Part shown: one piece after another, positions 47,701 through 57,436 of the stretch
Layout: each line of letters starts with the position of its first letter
Numbering within the stretch: the first letter of the stretch is position 1
DNA from: Coniferiporia sulphurascens
Lineage: Eukaryota > Basidiomycota > Agaricomycetes > Hymenochaetales > Hymenochaetaceae
Reading direction: 5' to 3'
NCBI GenBank assembly: GCA_002794785.1
Contig: NBBA01000001.1
Span: 310,001 to 374,000, forward strand
DNA length: 64,000 bases
Made by a program: the position numbers and the translations under genes
The notes under the pieces: generated by a model
Seen by the model: only the letters and a program-made list of their open reading frames with translations
Told to the model about the DNA's origin: nothing
Databases searched by the model: none

Positions 47701-49634
47701 ATCTAAAAGAATTCGGCCAATATTGCATAATACGACAAGAAGACATTAATAAATTACAACCAAAAGGAAAGTATGCACAATGGCTAGGATTTGACGAAGA
47801 AAGTAAAGGTCATAGAACCTATCATAACAGAAAAATTACAGTTGAACGAAATTTACAATTTTTAGATTCTCCACCATCTAAAATTGAAGGGGAGAATATA
47901 ACAGAAAAACAAAACGAGCAAATAAAAGAATTAACAAATGAAAGACCAATAAGAACTATTAAAGCAACGAAACGATCATTAGGTCTAAACTTTGACGAAC
48001 AAAATACAGTCGCTTATCTTACGGAATTTAATCAATTCAATACGGAACTAATAGGCGATCCTAATTCATATCAACAAGCGATCAATAGAATTGACGCAAA
48101 TCAGTGGATCACAGCAATGAAAGAAGAAATAAAAACGTTAATCGAAAGATCTACATGGAAAATCATAGATCCACCAAAAGAAGCAAATATAATTGGAACA
48201 AGATTCGTTTACAAAACAAAAAGATTAGCAAATGGAGAAATCGAACGTTACAAAGCAAGATTAGTAGTTCAAGGATTTGCCCAGAAAGAAGGCATAGACT
48301 ACTATTCAAACGATACATTCGCTCCAGTAGCACGATTAGCTACAGTAAGAACTATATTAAGTTGGAGCGCAACAAACAATTACGAAATTCACCAAATCGA
48401 TATAAAATCAGCTTACTTATATGGTGAATTAGAAAAAGACGAAAACATATACATAAAACCACCACCAGGAAATCTAATCGAAATAAAACCTGGACAAGTT
48501 TTAAAATTAAATAAAGCTTTATACGGATTAAAACAAGCAGGCAGACGATGGTATAAAAAATTATCAGAAATATTAATCGGAATAGGACTAACACGAGCAG
48601 TCCAAGACAATGCAGTATTCCTAAGAAAAGAAAAAGGAAAAACAATTCTAATACTTTTCATACATGTTGACAACATCATAATATGTGGCTTAAATTTAGT
48701 AATAATAAAAGCCTTTAAAAACGAAATCGGAAAACATGTAAAATTTACTGACAGAAACGATATACATTGGTTACTCGGCATTGAAATTGAAAGAAACCGA
48801 GATGAAAGAATTATAAAATTAAGACAAAAACATTATATTGATAATATAATAGAAAAATATAAATTAAAAGACGCTGCAATGGTACGAACACCAATGACAC
48901 CCGGTCAAGTGTTAAAATCACTTGATAATCCAACTAATGAAGAATTAAACTTCATGAATCAAATACCATATATGAACATGGTTGGAGCATTACGATATGC
49001 AGCAGATTGTACAAGACCTGACATATCATTCGCAACAGGTCAATTTGCTAGGCATTTAAATAAACCTAGTATTGAACATTACAATGCAGTAAAACACTGT
49101 TTCAAATATTTAAAAGGAACGAACGATTATTGGTTAATACTCGGAGGAAAAGAACCAATCGAGTTAATCAGATATACCGATGCTGATGGAATGACACAAG
49201 AAGGCCATAAAGCAATATCAGGATATATATTCCAAATAGGAAATGCAACGACATCATGGTCAAGTAAAAAACAAGAATTAGTGTCATTATCAGTATGTGA
49301 AGCGGAATTACAAGCTTTAACTCATGGAGTAAAAGAAGCTATATGGCTAAGAAGACTGGTTGAAGAGGTACTGCAGACCTTGGATACACCTACGAAAATA
49401 TTATGTGATAATCAAGCAGCCATAACAATAGTAAATTCAACAGAACAAAAATATACGCAAAGAACAAAACATATTGATATAAGAAAAGATTTCTTATGAG
49501 ATTATATTGAAAATGAAACCATATCAGTTTCATATATTCCAACTGGACAGCAAAAGGCTGATATTATGACAAAAGTGCTAATGATCGAATTAATCAAACG
49601 TTTTACAAGTCTACTCTGCCTAGTAAAAGTTTGA
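44784..49634 (+). pseudogene. Copia gag-pol polyprotein with two TGA codons and mutated RT box
   Basis: A single frame of 1,617 codons, interrupted by TGA at 45714-45716 and 49497-49499. Gag is 44784-about 46000, with an acidic stretch at 45225-45380. An Arg/Gly-rich segment (46040-46140) precedes a zinc knuckle CYNCNKLGHFSRDC (about 46177). The protease motif is IDTGAT (about 46640). The integrase has an HKKLGH..C..C finger (about 47025-47150), HMDIWGP, SDND and TPQQNGVAER (about 47500). RT runs from about 48100 and has the active-site box HVDN at 48663-48674, where the left-edge copy has HVDD. RNase H motifs are YTDADG, CEAEL and CDNQAAI. Both TGA codons and the GAC-to-AAC change fit C-to-T transitions. 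The 3' TGA is shared with the left-edge copy. Confidence 0.92.
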
Positions 49635-49641
49635 AGGGGAG

Positions 49642-50466
49642 TATTAAATAAATAAATATAATGAACAATATAAATATAGTACGTGGTCATATGAACAACC
49701 ACCTTACTAAGTGAACGATAACGCAATGATAACGCCATACGATATAGGAGTGTTAAGCTCAACGGATACACGGTGATCGACGTCGGGGCTTCCTGATCGT
49801 CGGGACTGATGGTACGGCAACGGGGCTTCCTAGATGTCGTAAGTTGAGGATGATCGTCGGTGGGGCTTCCTGATCGACGATGTGGACGCGGTAGGCTTCT
49901 TATAGCGAGTCGGGTTACAACGAAGCGGCTGGTGGCTCAGAGGCACACAGTAGACTGGTGGTAGCAGATAATGGGCTTGTATGAACAAAGAGCACAAGCT
50001 TAGGGCTTGTGCTACTGAAGTTACATGCTTATATGCTACTCTATGTGTTTGCTACTGTAGCGACTTGGTTAGGTATGTTTACCAGACTATGGAAGGTCGT
50101 GGAACTCAAGGGAATGCCTTGGTAATACAAGTACGGTGATCAGTAAGCAAAGCACATCATGATGGTGCAGGAAGGTGTCATCATGGCGTCTTATGGTGCA
50201 AGGCGAATAAGGATGAGTAAGGTAGAGAAATGGGGGAGTTGCGCTGACTGATGATGACGAAGAGGAAGTGAGTCAGCGCATAAGGGAAAGTAAAGGAAAA
50301 TTGTAACAAGGAGCTAGATAGTTATAGTAGTACTAGCCCACGGAACGTGTATATAAGGGGAGCTGGTCTCGCCCTAGAAATACATCAGTTTTACGCTGAT
50401 AACCCACCTTGCCTGAACTTCACCACTGCACCTCAGCATCTACCACAACGTGCATAGATTTTAAGA
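49642..50466 (+). repeat. 3' LTR of the Copia element, split
   Basis: LTR parts are 49642-49750 and 50314-50466 around a solo LTR, with AGGAG duplicated at both junctions. Its GTATATAAGG box lies in the right part. Ends TTTTAAGA. Confidence 0.9.
49746..50313 (+). repeat. Solo LTR (family L) in the Copia 3' LTR, TSD AGGAG
   Basis: The LTR spans 49751-50308 (558 bp), TGTTAAGCTC to TTGTAACA, with perfect AGGAG (49746-49750, 50309-50313). It is the youngest layer at this site, since it lies within an element that lies within a D gene. Confidence 0.95.
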
Positions 50467-50495
50467 GGCACATATACTTCTGATAACAGCTTGCT

Positions 50496-51190
50496 TACTA
50501 TTCATTACTCCCGTCATTTTTCGGCTCCGCATTTCTGCGGCCCAGCTCTTCGTTCAAGTGGTGCGATGTCAGGACAGCGCGGCTACTCAGGCAGGCAGGT
50601 GCACCCTGTCGCTTCATGAACCCCAGAAACACCCCGCCCGGCGGCTTGAACGCGTTCAAGGCTACGATTAATAGTGTTTTGGGAAGGTTGAGTTTGGGTA
50701 TACTGTCATGTCTGAGATGGCTTCGAATTCATCAGGGGCGCTTTTGCATCCGGAATTAACGGAACTTTACACTTGGCGTTAACGGCTCCGAAGCCCAGCG
50801 GACGATAAGTCGCACGGGCGCACAGGGGAGATATACGTCTACCTCCCACTTGTTGAAGTTCGAGCTCGATGCCGATACGGTGTCGGAGTTTGAATAATTT
50901 TTCGTAGTATTTTTTTTTTGTATGCGCGCTCGGTTTCCCTCGCGCGATTATCTACTGGTTAAACGATATACTTGGATACGGAGTGCATTCGCTCGCGCCG
51001 CGAATTGCTGAATTCCAACACCACTCACCCTCACGAACGCTGCTATGCAGCTTACCATCCCAAGTACAGTTGCAATCGACGACCACGGCTTTCTTGGTCG
51101 GCTGTGGATCCAACTCTCCATCTCTCTTTACCCATCCTTCTCCTACCCTTATTTTGGGCATTGAGTTCACTGCTAAGTGCCCTTCCACTC
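50496..51190 (+). pseudogene. Relic R6 with a mini-LTR insertion
   Basis: R copy starting at CCCGTCATTTTTCGGCTCCG (about 50508) without its leader. It shows the NGTFT-equivalent decay and, after the mini-LTR at 50851-51020, an AAMQLTIPSTVAIDDHGFLG-like segment (about 51041-51100). Removing the mini-LTR joins CCCACT to CACCCTCACGAACGC, matching the CCACTTACCCC..AACTCCGCC stretch of R2. Not open throughout. Confidence 0.45.
50846..51025 (-). mobile_element. Mini-LTR-like insertion, 170 bp, TSD CCACT
   Basis: The element spans 50851-51020, TGTTGAAGTTCG to GAATTCCAACA on the plus strand, flanked by perfect CCACT (50846-50850, 51021-51025). It is the inverted copy of the elements at 6854 and 14034 and has a T-run near 50910. 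Confidence 0.8.
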
Positions 51191-53044
51191 ATTGACCACA
51201 CATTTCACGGCCACCAGGCGCCCTCTTCTTTTCTTCACACCCTGCCAACCATTGACCACTTGGCGTGCGAAAAATTGATGACTGTGTCATGATAAACCGC
51301 CTCCTCGACGGCGGCCCTTTCTCACTTGCCTTTCCACCGCCCAACCACGCGTCTGACCTCGACCGGTTGACGCACTCAAAGCGGATCAGCTCGTTCAGCG
51401 CAGTACAACGCACAAATCTAGCTCAAGCAGATTCCAATGGGTGGTGTGATCTCTGTCCTTTTCCCGCTTACCCCATTCATTGACAAGTCTCGTTGTCATC
51501 TCACGAACACATCAGAGGGAGTTCCGTGGCTCTGACCTTGCATGCACATAATTTCATGCTCACATTCAATTGATCCGCGGCAGCAGACGCGGTTGCAGAG
51601 GTGGGGGAAGGCTGAGCAGCGTTTGGACACTGAATGCCAGTGTAACACCAGTTGCGATAGATGTACAGTATGTTCATGCTCATGCTGAATGGTGAGCACA
51701 ACGTATGCTGCTTGTAGGTTCTGGTGGGTGGTAAGTCTTGTGCTGCACATTCGTCTTCAAAAAAGATCACCATGATGTGATAGTGCACTCTGGCAGTATT
51801 TCAGAAGCTCGGAGCCAATGTAAACATATTGGGTATCTACACTTACTACGCCTCCCAATGGTGCTCCTGGGAACAAGGGTCGCTCTTCAGGCCGTGGGAT
51901 TGAAGATGAGCTGTGTACAATACAAAGATACAGTCCGGGACTCAAATTTAAACTCAAATTTAGTCAACTCGAAGAGACGCCAGCGGCTGCAAGAAATGGA
52001 GGATGTCGCACGTTGGTATGTGCATGTTGATGCATTTCCTTCCGCGTTTCTCGCGATCCCCTTGATCGATTGTCTTCGGACGGTCGACAGGGGTGCGGAG
52101 ACGCCCAGAAGAAGTGACAAGTGTCGTGAGACCCAGCAAGCAGAATTACGTACGCTTAGTCGTCGACTCCGATGTCTCAACGGCGAGTATAGTATCCACG
52201 GTCCGTTCTCACTGTTACATTTGTTAGCACAACTGTAGTTGCCGTATCATCTTCTTGACCCCGCCATCACCGTGGTTTCAGACTTTGGATCTTGAGCGCT
52301 ATTGATCGTCGTACCTCGTCCGGCATTCGGTAAATAAGCTCGGTATTGTGGGGTGCAGCGCGGAGATTAAAAAGTCCTAACACGTCGTGATCGACATCTG
52401 GCTCCCTTCTCTATGCAGCCTAAAGCGACTCTGCGGTGAGGATCGCAATTGTAGTATACCCGATGTGCAACGCTTTCTGGTAATGGGAGAGCCTACACCC
52501 CATTTTCCCTCCTACTCTTGACTAGCACTATAAAGGCCATTGGAGCTACTGCAATTACGGGTGCTTTCTTTATTGAATTATTTTTTCAATGTTTCAATGA
52601 GATAGCTCACCATGGTGACTGGGGCTTCTTGCGGTGATGTTTTTGGCTTTGATTTCTAATTTCTGATTCCAGGTTACCGCTCTGATCACAGACTTCCCAT
52701 CTACGACATGATTCTCGCGACTGGGCTGATTGGGGAGACGGCTTTCTTGTAATGAGGCCCTATGTCGACCGCGTAATAGTGATGGTTGTAAGCGCAGGCT
52801 TTCAATTGTCATGAATGGGGCCACTTCAGCCCAGACTCAGAAGCAGACGTGAGAGACACTGTACAACGGGCTGTTACATATACCTAAAATGGGATGGGTT
52901 CCATTCTCAGGTTCCATCTTTAGTGATTGCCACGGATGTTCGATCATGAAATTTAAACGGGCGGTCTGGCACTGCATCATCTTTACAGAGATATGGATAT
53001 TCTACAAAAGCTGTGAAGAGCTCCTTACAGACATCCCTTTTTGC
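51191..53044. other. U6 spacer, mixed with class B
   Basis: 51240-51340 matches 8110-8190. 52430-53040 matches the U1 and U7 spacers (class B). The part at 51490-51990 has minus-strand frames (for example GAPLGGVVSVDTQYVYIGSE at about 51880-51830) that might be exons of something unrecognised. No gene called. Confidence 0.35.
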
Positions 53045-53047
53045 CTC

Positions 53048-53055
53048 ATATAAAC
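53048..53055 (+). promoter_or_regulatory. TATA box of D6
   Basis: CATATAAACC, about 105 nt before the ATG, in the class B promoter shared with U7. Confidence 0.5.
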
Positions 53056-53153
53056 CTGACCCTGGCGTAGACCTCATCTGATCACGGACCAACTAGGCTT
53101 GACTGGACCCATTCTGTACACTTTGTACACCTTAAACTGTGACGTTCCCCGTA

Positions 53154-54803
53154 ATGCTATCAACCCGGTCTGGCGTAGAGCCTATGGAACCTAGTGAAAT
53201 TCCGCTCTTCCTTTCTACGTATGCGCAAAGTACATACATAGAAGTTGCGATCGCTACCGCCCTTTGTTACGATACACGTTGAGTCCATAACAAATCCGGT
53301 CCCTGAAGATCGTTTTCATTATTTTCCTCAGTCACCACATTTGATAAAGAGGCACGTAAATTCCCGATATTAGCTTGCTCATAATCCCTCACTGACCATA
53401 TCCCCTGACGACTCAGGTTAAATACTTCTGGGTAATTCTTTCCAGTACTGCTTGGTATATTCACTAACCGTAGTGCAAACTTGGTACACAAAGAGCTCAC
53501 CCCGTAAGACTGTCAGCATAGTCTACTTTCTCGTAAGTAAACATTATCTCCGTCGGTTTTTGAGGACAAAATCCACTAACTGAACGAATATTTTTCAAAG
53601 AATCGGTACATAGGGATTTTTTCCGTACTGCTGCATATACCAAGTGGGCTTACTATTCCAGATTCGAATCTGTATGGAGAACCTAACTAATTATCGAAAT
53701 GGGCTTAGATTATTCATACCACTCAAATATGATGCTGTAAGTACGCCGAGGAATCGTATTTGTACCACTGTCCCAATATCCTTCGATTTCTAGATGTAAG
53801 GAGCATTTTATTTTCGTCATAGCTCGGATTAACGAGGATGCAGGCAACTTCTCTTTATGGATGACGAATCTGGGAGGTGAATACACGGTCGTATTCTTCG
53901 CAATGCAGTCGGGGCTAACGGTGATGCTGAGATCAGACTGGATGATCATTGTTCTGTTAGACTGTAAGGACGCACTTTCCGTTTCTTCTCACATTATTCA
54001 GATACTCTTATAACAGATATTCTCTTGATGAGGGTCCTCGCACTATGGTCCGGAGGTATTTGGCTTTACTTCGAAGTTGCCATCTAAGCTCCGTGGCTGG
54101 ATCTAATATTTCGACAGAAAAGAAATTGGCCATGTGCCTCAAAGCCTTGTTCGCTGTAGAATCCACCTTCATGCTAGGAATTGGGATCAATATAATTAAA
54201 ACATTCGATAGTAAGAAAAGAGTCTACTAGTTCAGCCTAAGGACTTACTGACGATGGAGCAGTATCCGTAGCAGGTGCAAACGGGTATGTGTTTTGCGGA
54301 GAAGACGGAATTACTCCTCCCTCATTTGAGACTCTATATTGGTTAATACACAATACCATGTAGCGATCTCGAGCTTACATTGTGTTAGGACGACCCCGCT
54401 TGTATTTGAGCTTGTCCTGCTTGTTTTGGCGCTCTACAAAGCTGCTTCTCTTTGGAAGGAATCAACTGGATTTAGGGGTCTCAGCCTTGTCAAAATCCTC
54501 ATCCTTGACCAAGTGTTCTACTTTTCCATGTAATTATTTCGCATTTCTTTCGTTTCGACCAATTTGACATCATTTTCCAGTGTAATGATATGCGGTATAA
54601 CGCACATCACAGTGTTTTGGGTGAACCAAGTTGTCACCTCCAACTCGGCATCTAATATTATACAGCAGTTATTGACAGCTACGTCCTTTCCCTGCATAGT
54701 AGGCTGTCGGATGCTGGTACACCTGAATGAGGCCGCGGAAATGGATGTCAATGGAGGCACGAGCTACAGAGCTCGAAGTGTAAGCGACATGCAGTTTGCA
54801 TAG
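53154..54803 (+). CDS. D6: DUF6533-like membrane protein
   Basis: D copy with exon 1 MLSTRSGVEPMEPSEIPLFL ... CYDT, ITTFDKE, VKYFW (about 53417-53431), SSPRKTVSIVYFL, NRYIGIF, a YSYHSNMM exon ending at a gtaagt donor, SDWMIIVLLD, LLMRVLALWSGG (about 54020-54057), TEKKLAMCLKALFAVESTF, VFELVLLVLALYKAASLW (about 54400) and the last exon to SVSDMQFA (54803). It is more diverged than D1-D4 and grouped with D7 by its VEMDVNGG/VSDMQFA wording and class B promoter. GGTTAAATAC here shows that exon 3 begins in phase 0. No fatal lesion found in the resolved exons. Confidence 0.65.
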
Positions 54804-55117
54804 CTCCTGGTGTGTCTCCCGTCGTGTTTTCAAATTTCCTGTGATCTAACATGTCGCGTGCATAGAGCGAATCGCAGTAGGGTGTGTTCTGGCTCCTTCC
54901 AAATGCTTTTATTTGTTTGTAGTACGAAATATTCCGATCCGTTTACCCTTCTCGTTTTCCTCCTGTTTGGGGATTCCTTGACTGTTCGTAAGATTACAGT
55001 TAGATAAAAACGAACAGGCCACCTTGGGCCTTTATCCCTGCATTCCTTTAATTTATGTGATTTATGAGCGTTGCCTAGCCCGGGTAACTTGAAAATCATA
55101 TTTTATACGTTACGTAA
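54804..55117. other. 3' flank of D6 and U7 start
   Basis: D 3' flank and the short leader of U7. No gene. Confidence 0.4.
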
Positions 55118-56560
55118 GTGACTTTGCGAATGGGCCCCATCGCCTCTTCCCAACCACACCAGGTGGCAATATTAATGGCGATAATCGCCGCGCCGCGCAT
55201 CGGGTATGTGGCTCGAAGACGTTCAAAGCTGCGATTGTTGGTAGAATATCCTGGCGGACCTTCGCACTATCCCAAGAACGTGGTCTGGGCCTTGCGTCGG
55301 TGTCGTGCGTCCCTGCGGGACGCAGGGTACCCTGTGCCGTGAGAACCTCGACATGATAACCCAATTGAGAAAATTAGGTCACCTTTACACACAACTTACG
55401 TGTTAATGTCCAGAAATGGGGGGCTCTTTTTTTTTTGAGGGATACCACATCTCCTTCCTATATTATTGGGAATCCCTACGCGGGTGCAAGGGTCCTCGCC
55501 CCGCTCTCCAGTGTTAGGCCATCGGTGGGAGATTCGCATCGAAGTCTGACAAGTAGACAAGCTCCGGTTCGACCCGGGCTTAATAGGATTTTCCTTTCTT
55601 AATGTGGTAGTTAGTTTTCACACTCCGGTGTGTGCCTTTATTTTCATTCACGCGCACTGGCATGTACCCACTGGCACCTCACGCTCGATACACTGAGCGC
55701 TGTGGTGAGTGATTCTAAGATCCACTTCATTTTACTTATCTATTACCTAGATTGTATTTAGGTACATACTTCGTCGTACTGACGCTCGATACATTGAGCG
55801 CTGAGACTATATGTGTTTCAATAATTCTCCCTATCGGTGATATTGAATATCTGAGGTATATTACCAATAATATCACCGACCCGTTTAAACCAAACCGAGA
55901 GGAAAGACGCTAGATGCCTAAACTGAGCGAAATGTAAGCACCCATTCCGCTTTTTTACTGGTATGGTCCCGTCGACGTCTTCCCGCCGCACCTCGGTGGT
56001 GATGCGCTGGGAGATTTAGAGCACAGGGAGGTGTGGCCTAGGAAGTCAAGACCCCTTGGAAGTCCGTCTATCTTGCTATCTCGGCGTGTTGTTGGCGGCC
56101 GTAACGCATCTGAAGCTGGGATTTGTGCGGACGAGGTCGTTATTCCGTGATGATGGGGGACGGCTTCAAGTACAACAAGGGCAGAAGACCCCTCGGTGTT
56201 TGTACAAGCCCGCCTTATTGTATTTCTACGTTTCATGCTAACGAACATTTCAGTCGGCAGCGACGGCTCCGAAGCCTTCGGGTTCTGCAACTACTTCAAT
56301 GAGCCTTTTGCGTAATACACCAAGGGTGCAGACACACTGTACACTTACCGCCGCACAACTCACCGTCCCCAGCACGATCGCAGTTAACGACTACGGCATC
56401 TCCACCCGCCGCGGATCGTCCACTTCTGCCATGGACACGTGGACCACTGTGCTCTAGAACGTGAAGACGAGCACACTTGGTGCGGGAGAGAACCGCAATA
56501 TTTTGACAGGAATGAGATGACTACGCTGTACTAATACAGTGTAACAGCTGCGCAATGATG
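55118..56560 (+). pseudogene. Relic R7, split by an insertion
   Basis: Left part 55107-55372 (TTACGTAAGTGACTTTGCG, as in R1; IAAPRIGYV-like) and right part from about 56090 (AFGFCNYFNE-type, TTIYGISTRRGSS, MDTWTTVL at about 56430, an ILTGMR/TLY end at about 56510-56535). Between them is about 600 bp of foreign sequence (55380-55960). Several frames are needed, so the copy is dead. Confidence 0.45.
55380..55960. mobile_element. Unclassified insertion with a tRNA-like B box and hairpins
   Basis: This interrupts R7. Near 55500-55590 is a stretch with B-box-like GGTTCGACCC and a weak A box, but the arms do not fold as a tRNA, so it may be a SINE remnant. Two copies of GCTCGATAC.CTGAGCGCTG-like dyads (about 55683 and 55786; the second has ATT in the loop) and an 11-bp perfect inverted repeat TCGGTGATATT/AATATCACCGA (55834-55879) follow. 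Borders not defined. Confidence 0.35.
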
Positions 56561-57340
56561 CGAGTGAAAAACGATCCGCGGCGTGCGGTTTCAAACGTCC
56601 TTCGTCGACACCTCTATCAGTGTACTCTTCTGATATTCGCTTTGTTTTTCCGACGCTCGAACAGGCAGTGCATGGGCATTTTTATTTGAAAAGGGAATGC
56701 TTTGTCTAAATATGGAATACGAGCCGGTTCACCTACTTTTTTTATTATGGTCACTCGATCGTGCGGCATACGTTACACCGCTCTGGAAACGGAAGAGCTT
56801 GCACTACATTTCCCCCTCTACTCTTGAGTGGCAAACACAGAAATTCATTTCCTCAGTGAGACCCCACAAAAGTGACAGGAGCTTCTCCGAGTCATCAGTG
56901 GCGTTGTTGTATCCGATTTCTAGTTTCTGGTTTCTGATTTCTGGCTACTGGCATCTGCTAACGGACTCCCGGCCTATGACTTGTTATATGTTTCTCGTAA
57001 CTTAGTCAACCGGAGACCTAAAGAGCCCATTCGTGGCGGTTGTAAAGGCACTGGCGGACTTTTAACATGGCATGAGCGGAGGCCATTTCGGAGTCGAAGG
57101 CAACGCAGAAGGAACAACAAGCTATCATCTGAACCTATGATGGGATTCGGCCTCAGGCTATCATCAGGTCCGGTCTCCAGTGACTGCTCAATGACTGCTA
57201 TATACGTCTAATAATGGGATTCGAGTGGAAAGCCTATTGCCTCATCCTTACAAAGATCCAGATATCTTACGCATGTTGTAAAGAGCTTCTCATGGACGTC
57301 TCTTTGTTGAACAAAAGAAGCAAGGAGTATTTCCTCAGAC
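56561..57340. other. U7 spacer, class B
   Basis: Matches the U1 (2560-3100) and U6 (52440-53040) spacers. No gene recognised. Confidence 0.45.
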
Positions 57341-57345
57341 TCCTT

Positions 57346-57353
57346 TATATAAA
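57346..57353 (+). promoter_or_regulatory. TATA box of D7
   Basis: TATATAAACACGACTC, about 90 nt before the used ATG. Confidence 0.55.
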
Positions 57354-57436
57354 CACGACTCTAGCGCAAGTCTCTTCTGATCACAGACCGGCAAAGCTTG
57401 ACTGTTCTCATTCTGCACACCGTGTACTCTCAAACC

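Larger units (their letters stand above)
44448..50471 (+). mobile_element. Copia (Ty1) LTR retrotransposon, near full length, TSD GGCAC
   Basis: The element spans 44453-50466, flanked by perfect GGCAC (44448-44452, 50467-50471). Order: 5' LTR, a GGTTATGAGCC stretch (primer-site position), one gag-pol frame, a polypurine tract, and a 3' LTR split by a solo LTR. Without that insert it is about 5.45 kb. LTR ends are TATTAAA..TTTAAGA, not TG..CA. Coding sequence is AT-rich, unlike the host units. The element is dead: two in-frame TGA codons and an altered RT active site. Confidence 0.95.

Noticed and set aside
51738..52238. 166-codon plus-strand open frame as a gene
   Set aside because: It is unique to U6, has no recognisable motif and overlaps equally open minus-strand frames.
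55500..55590. A tRNA gene
   Set aside because: A B-box-like GGTTCGACCC is present, but the T-arm, acceptor and anticodon arms do not pair properly.
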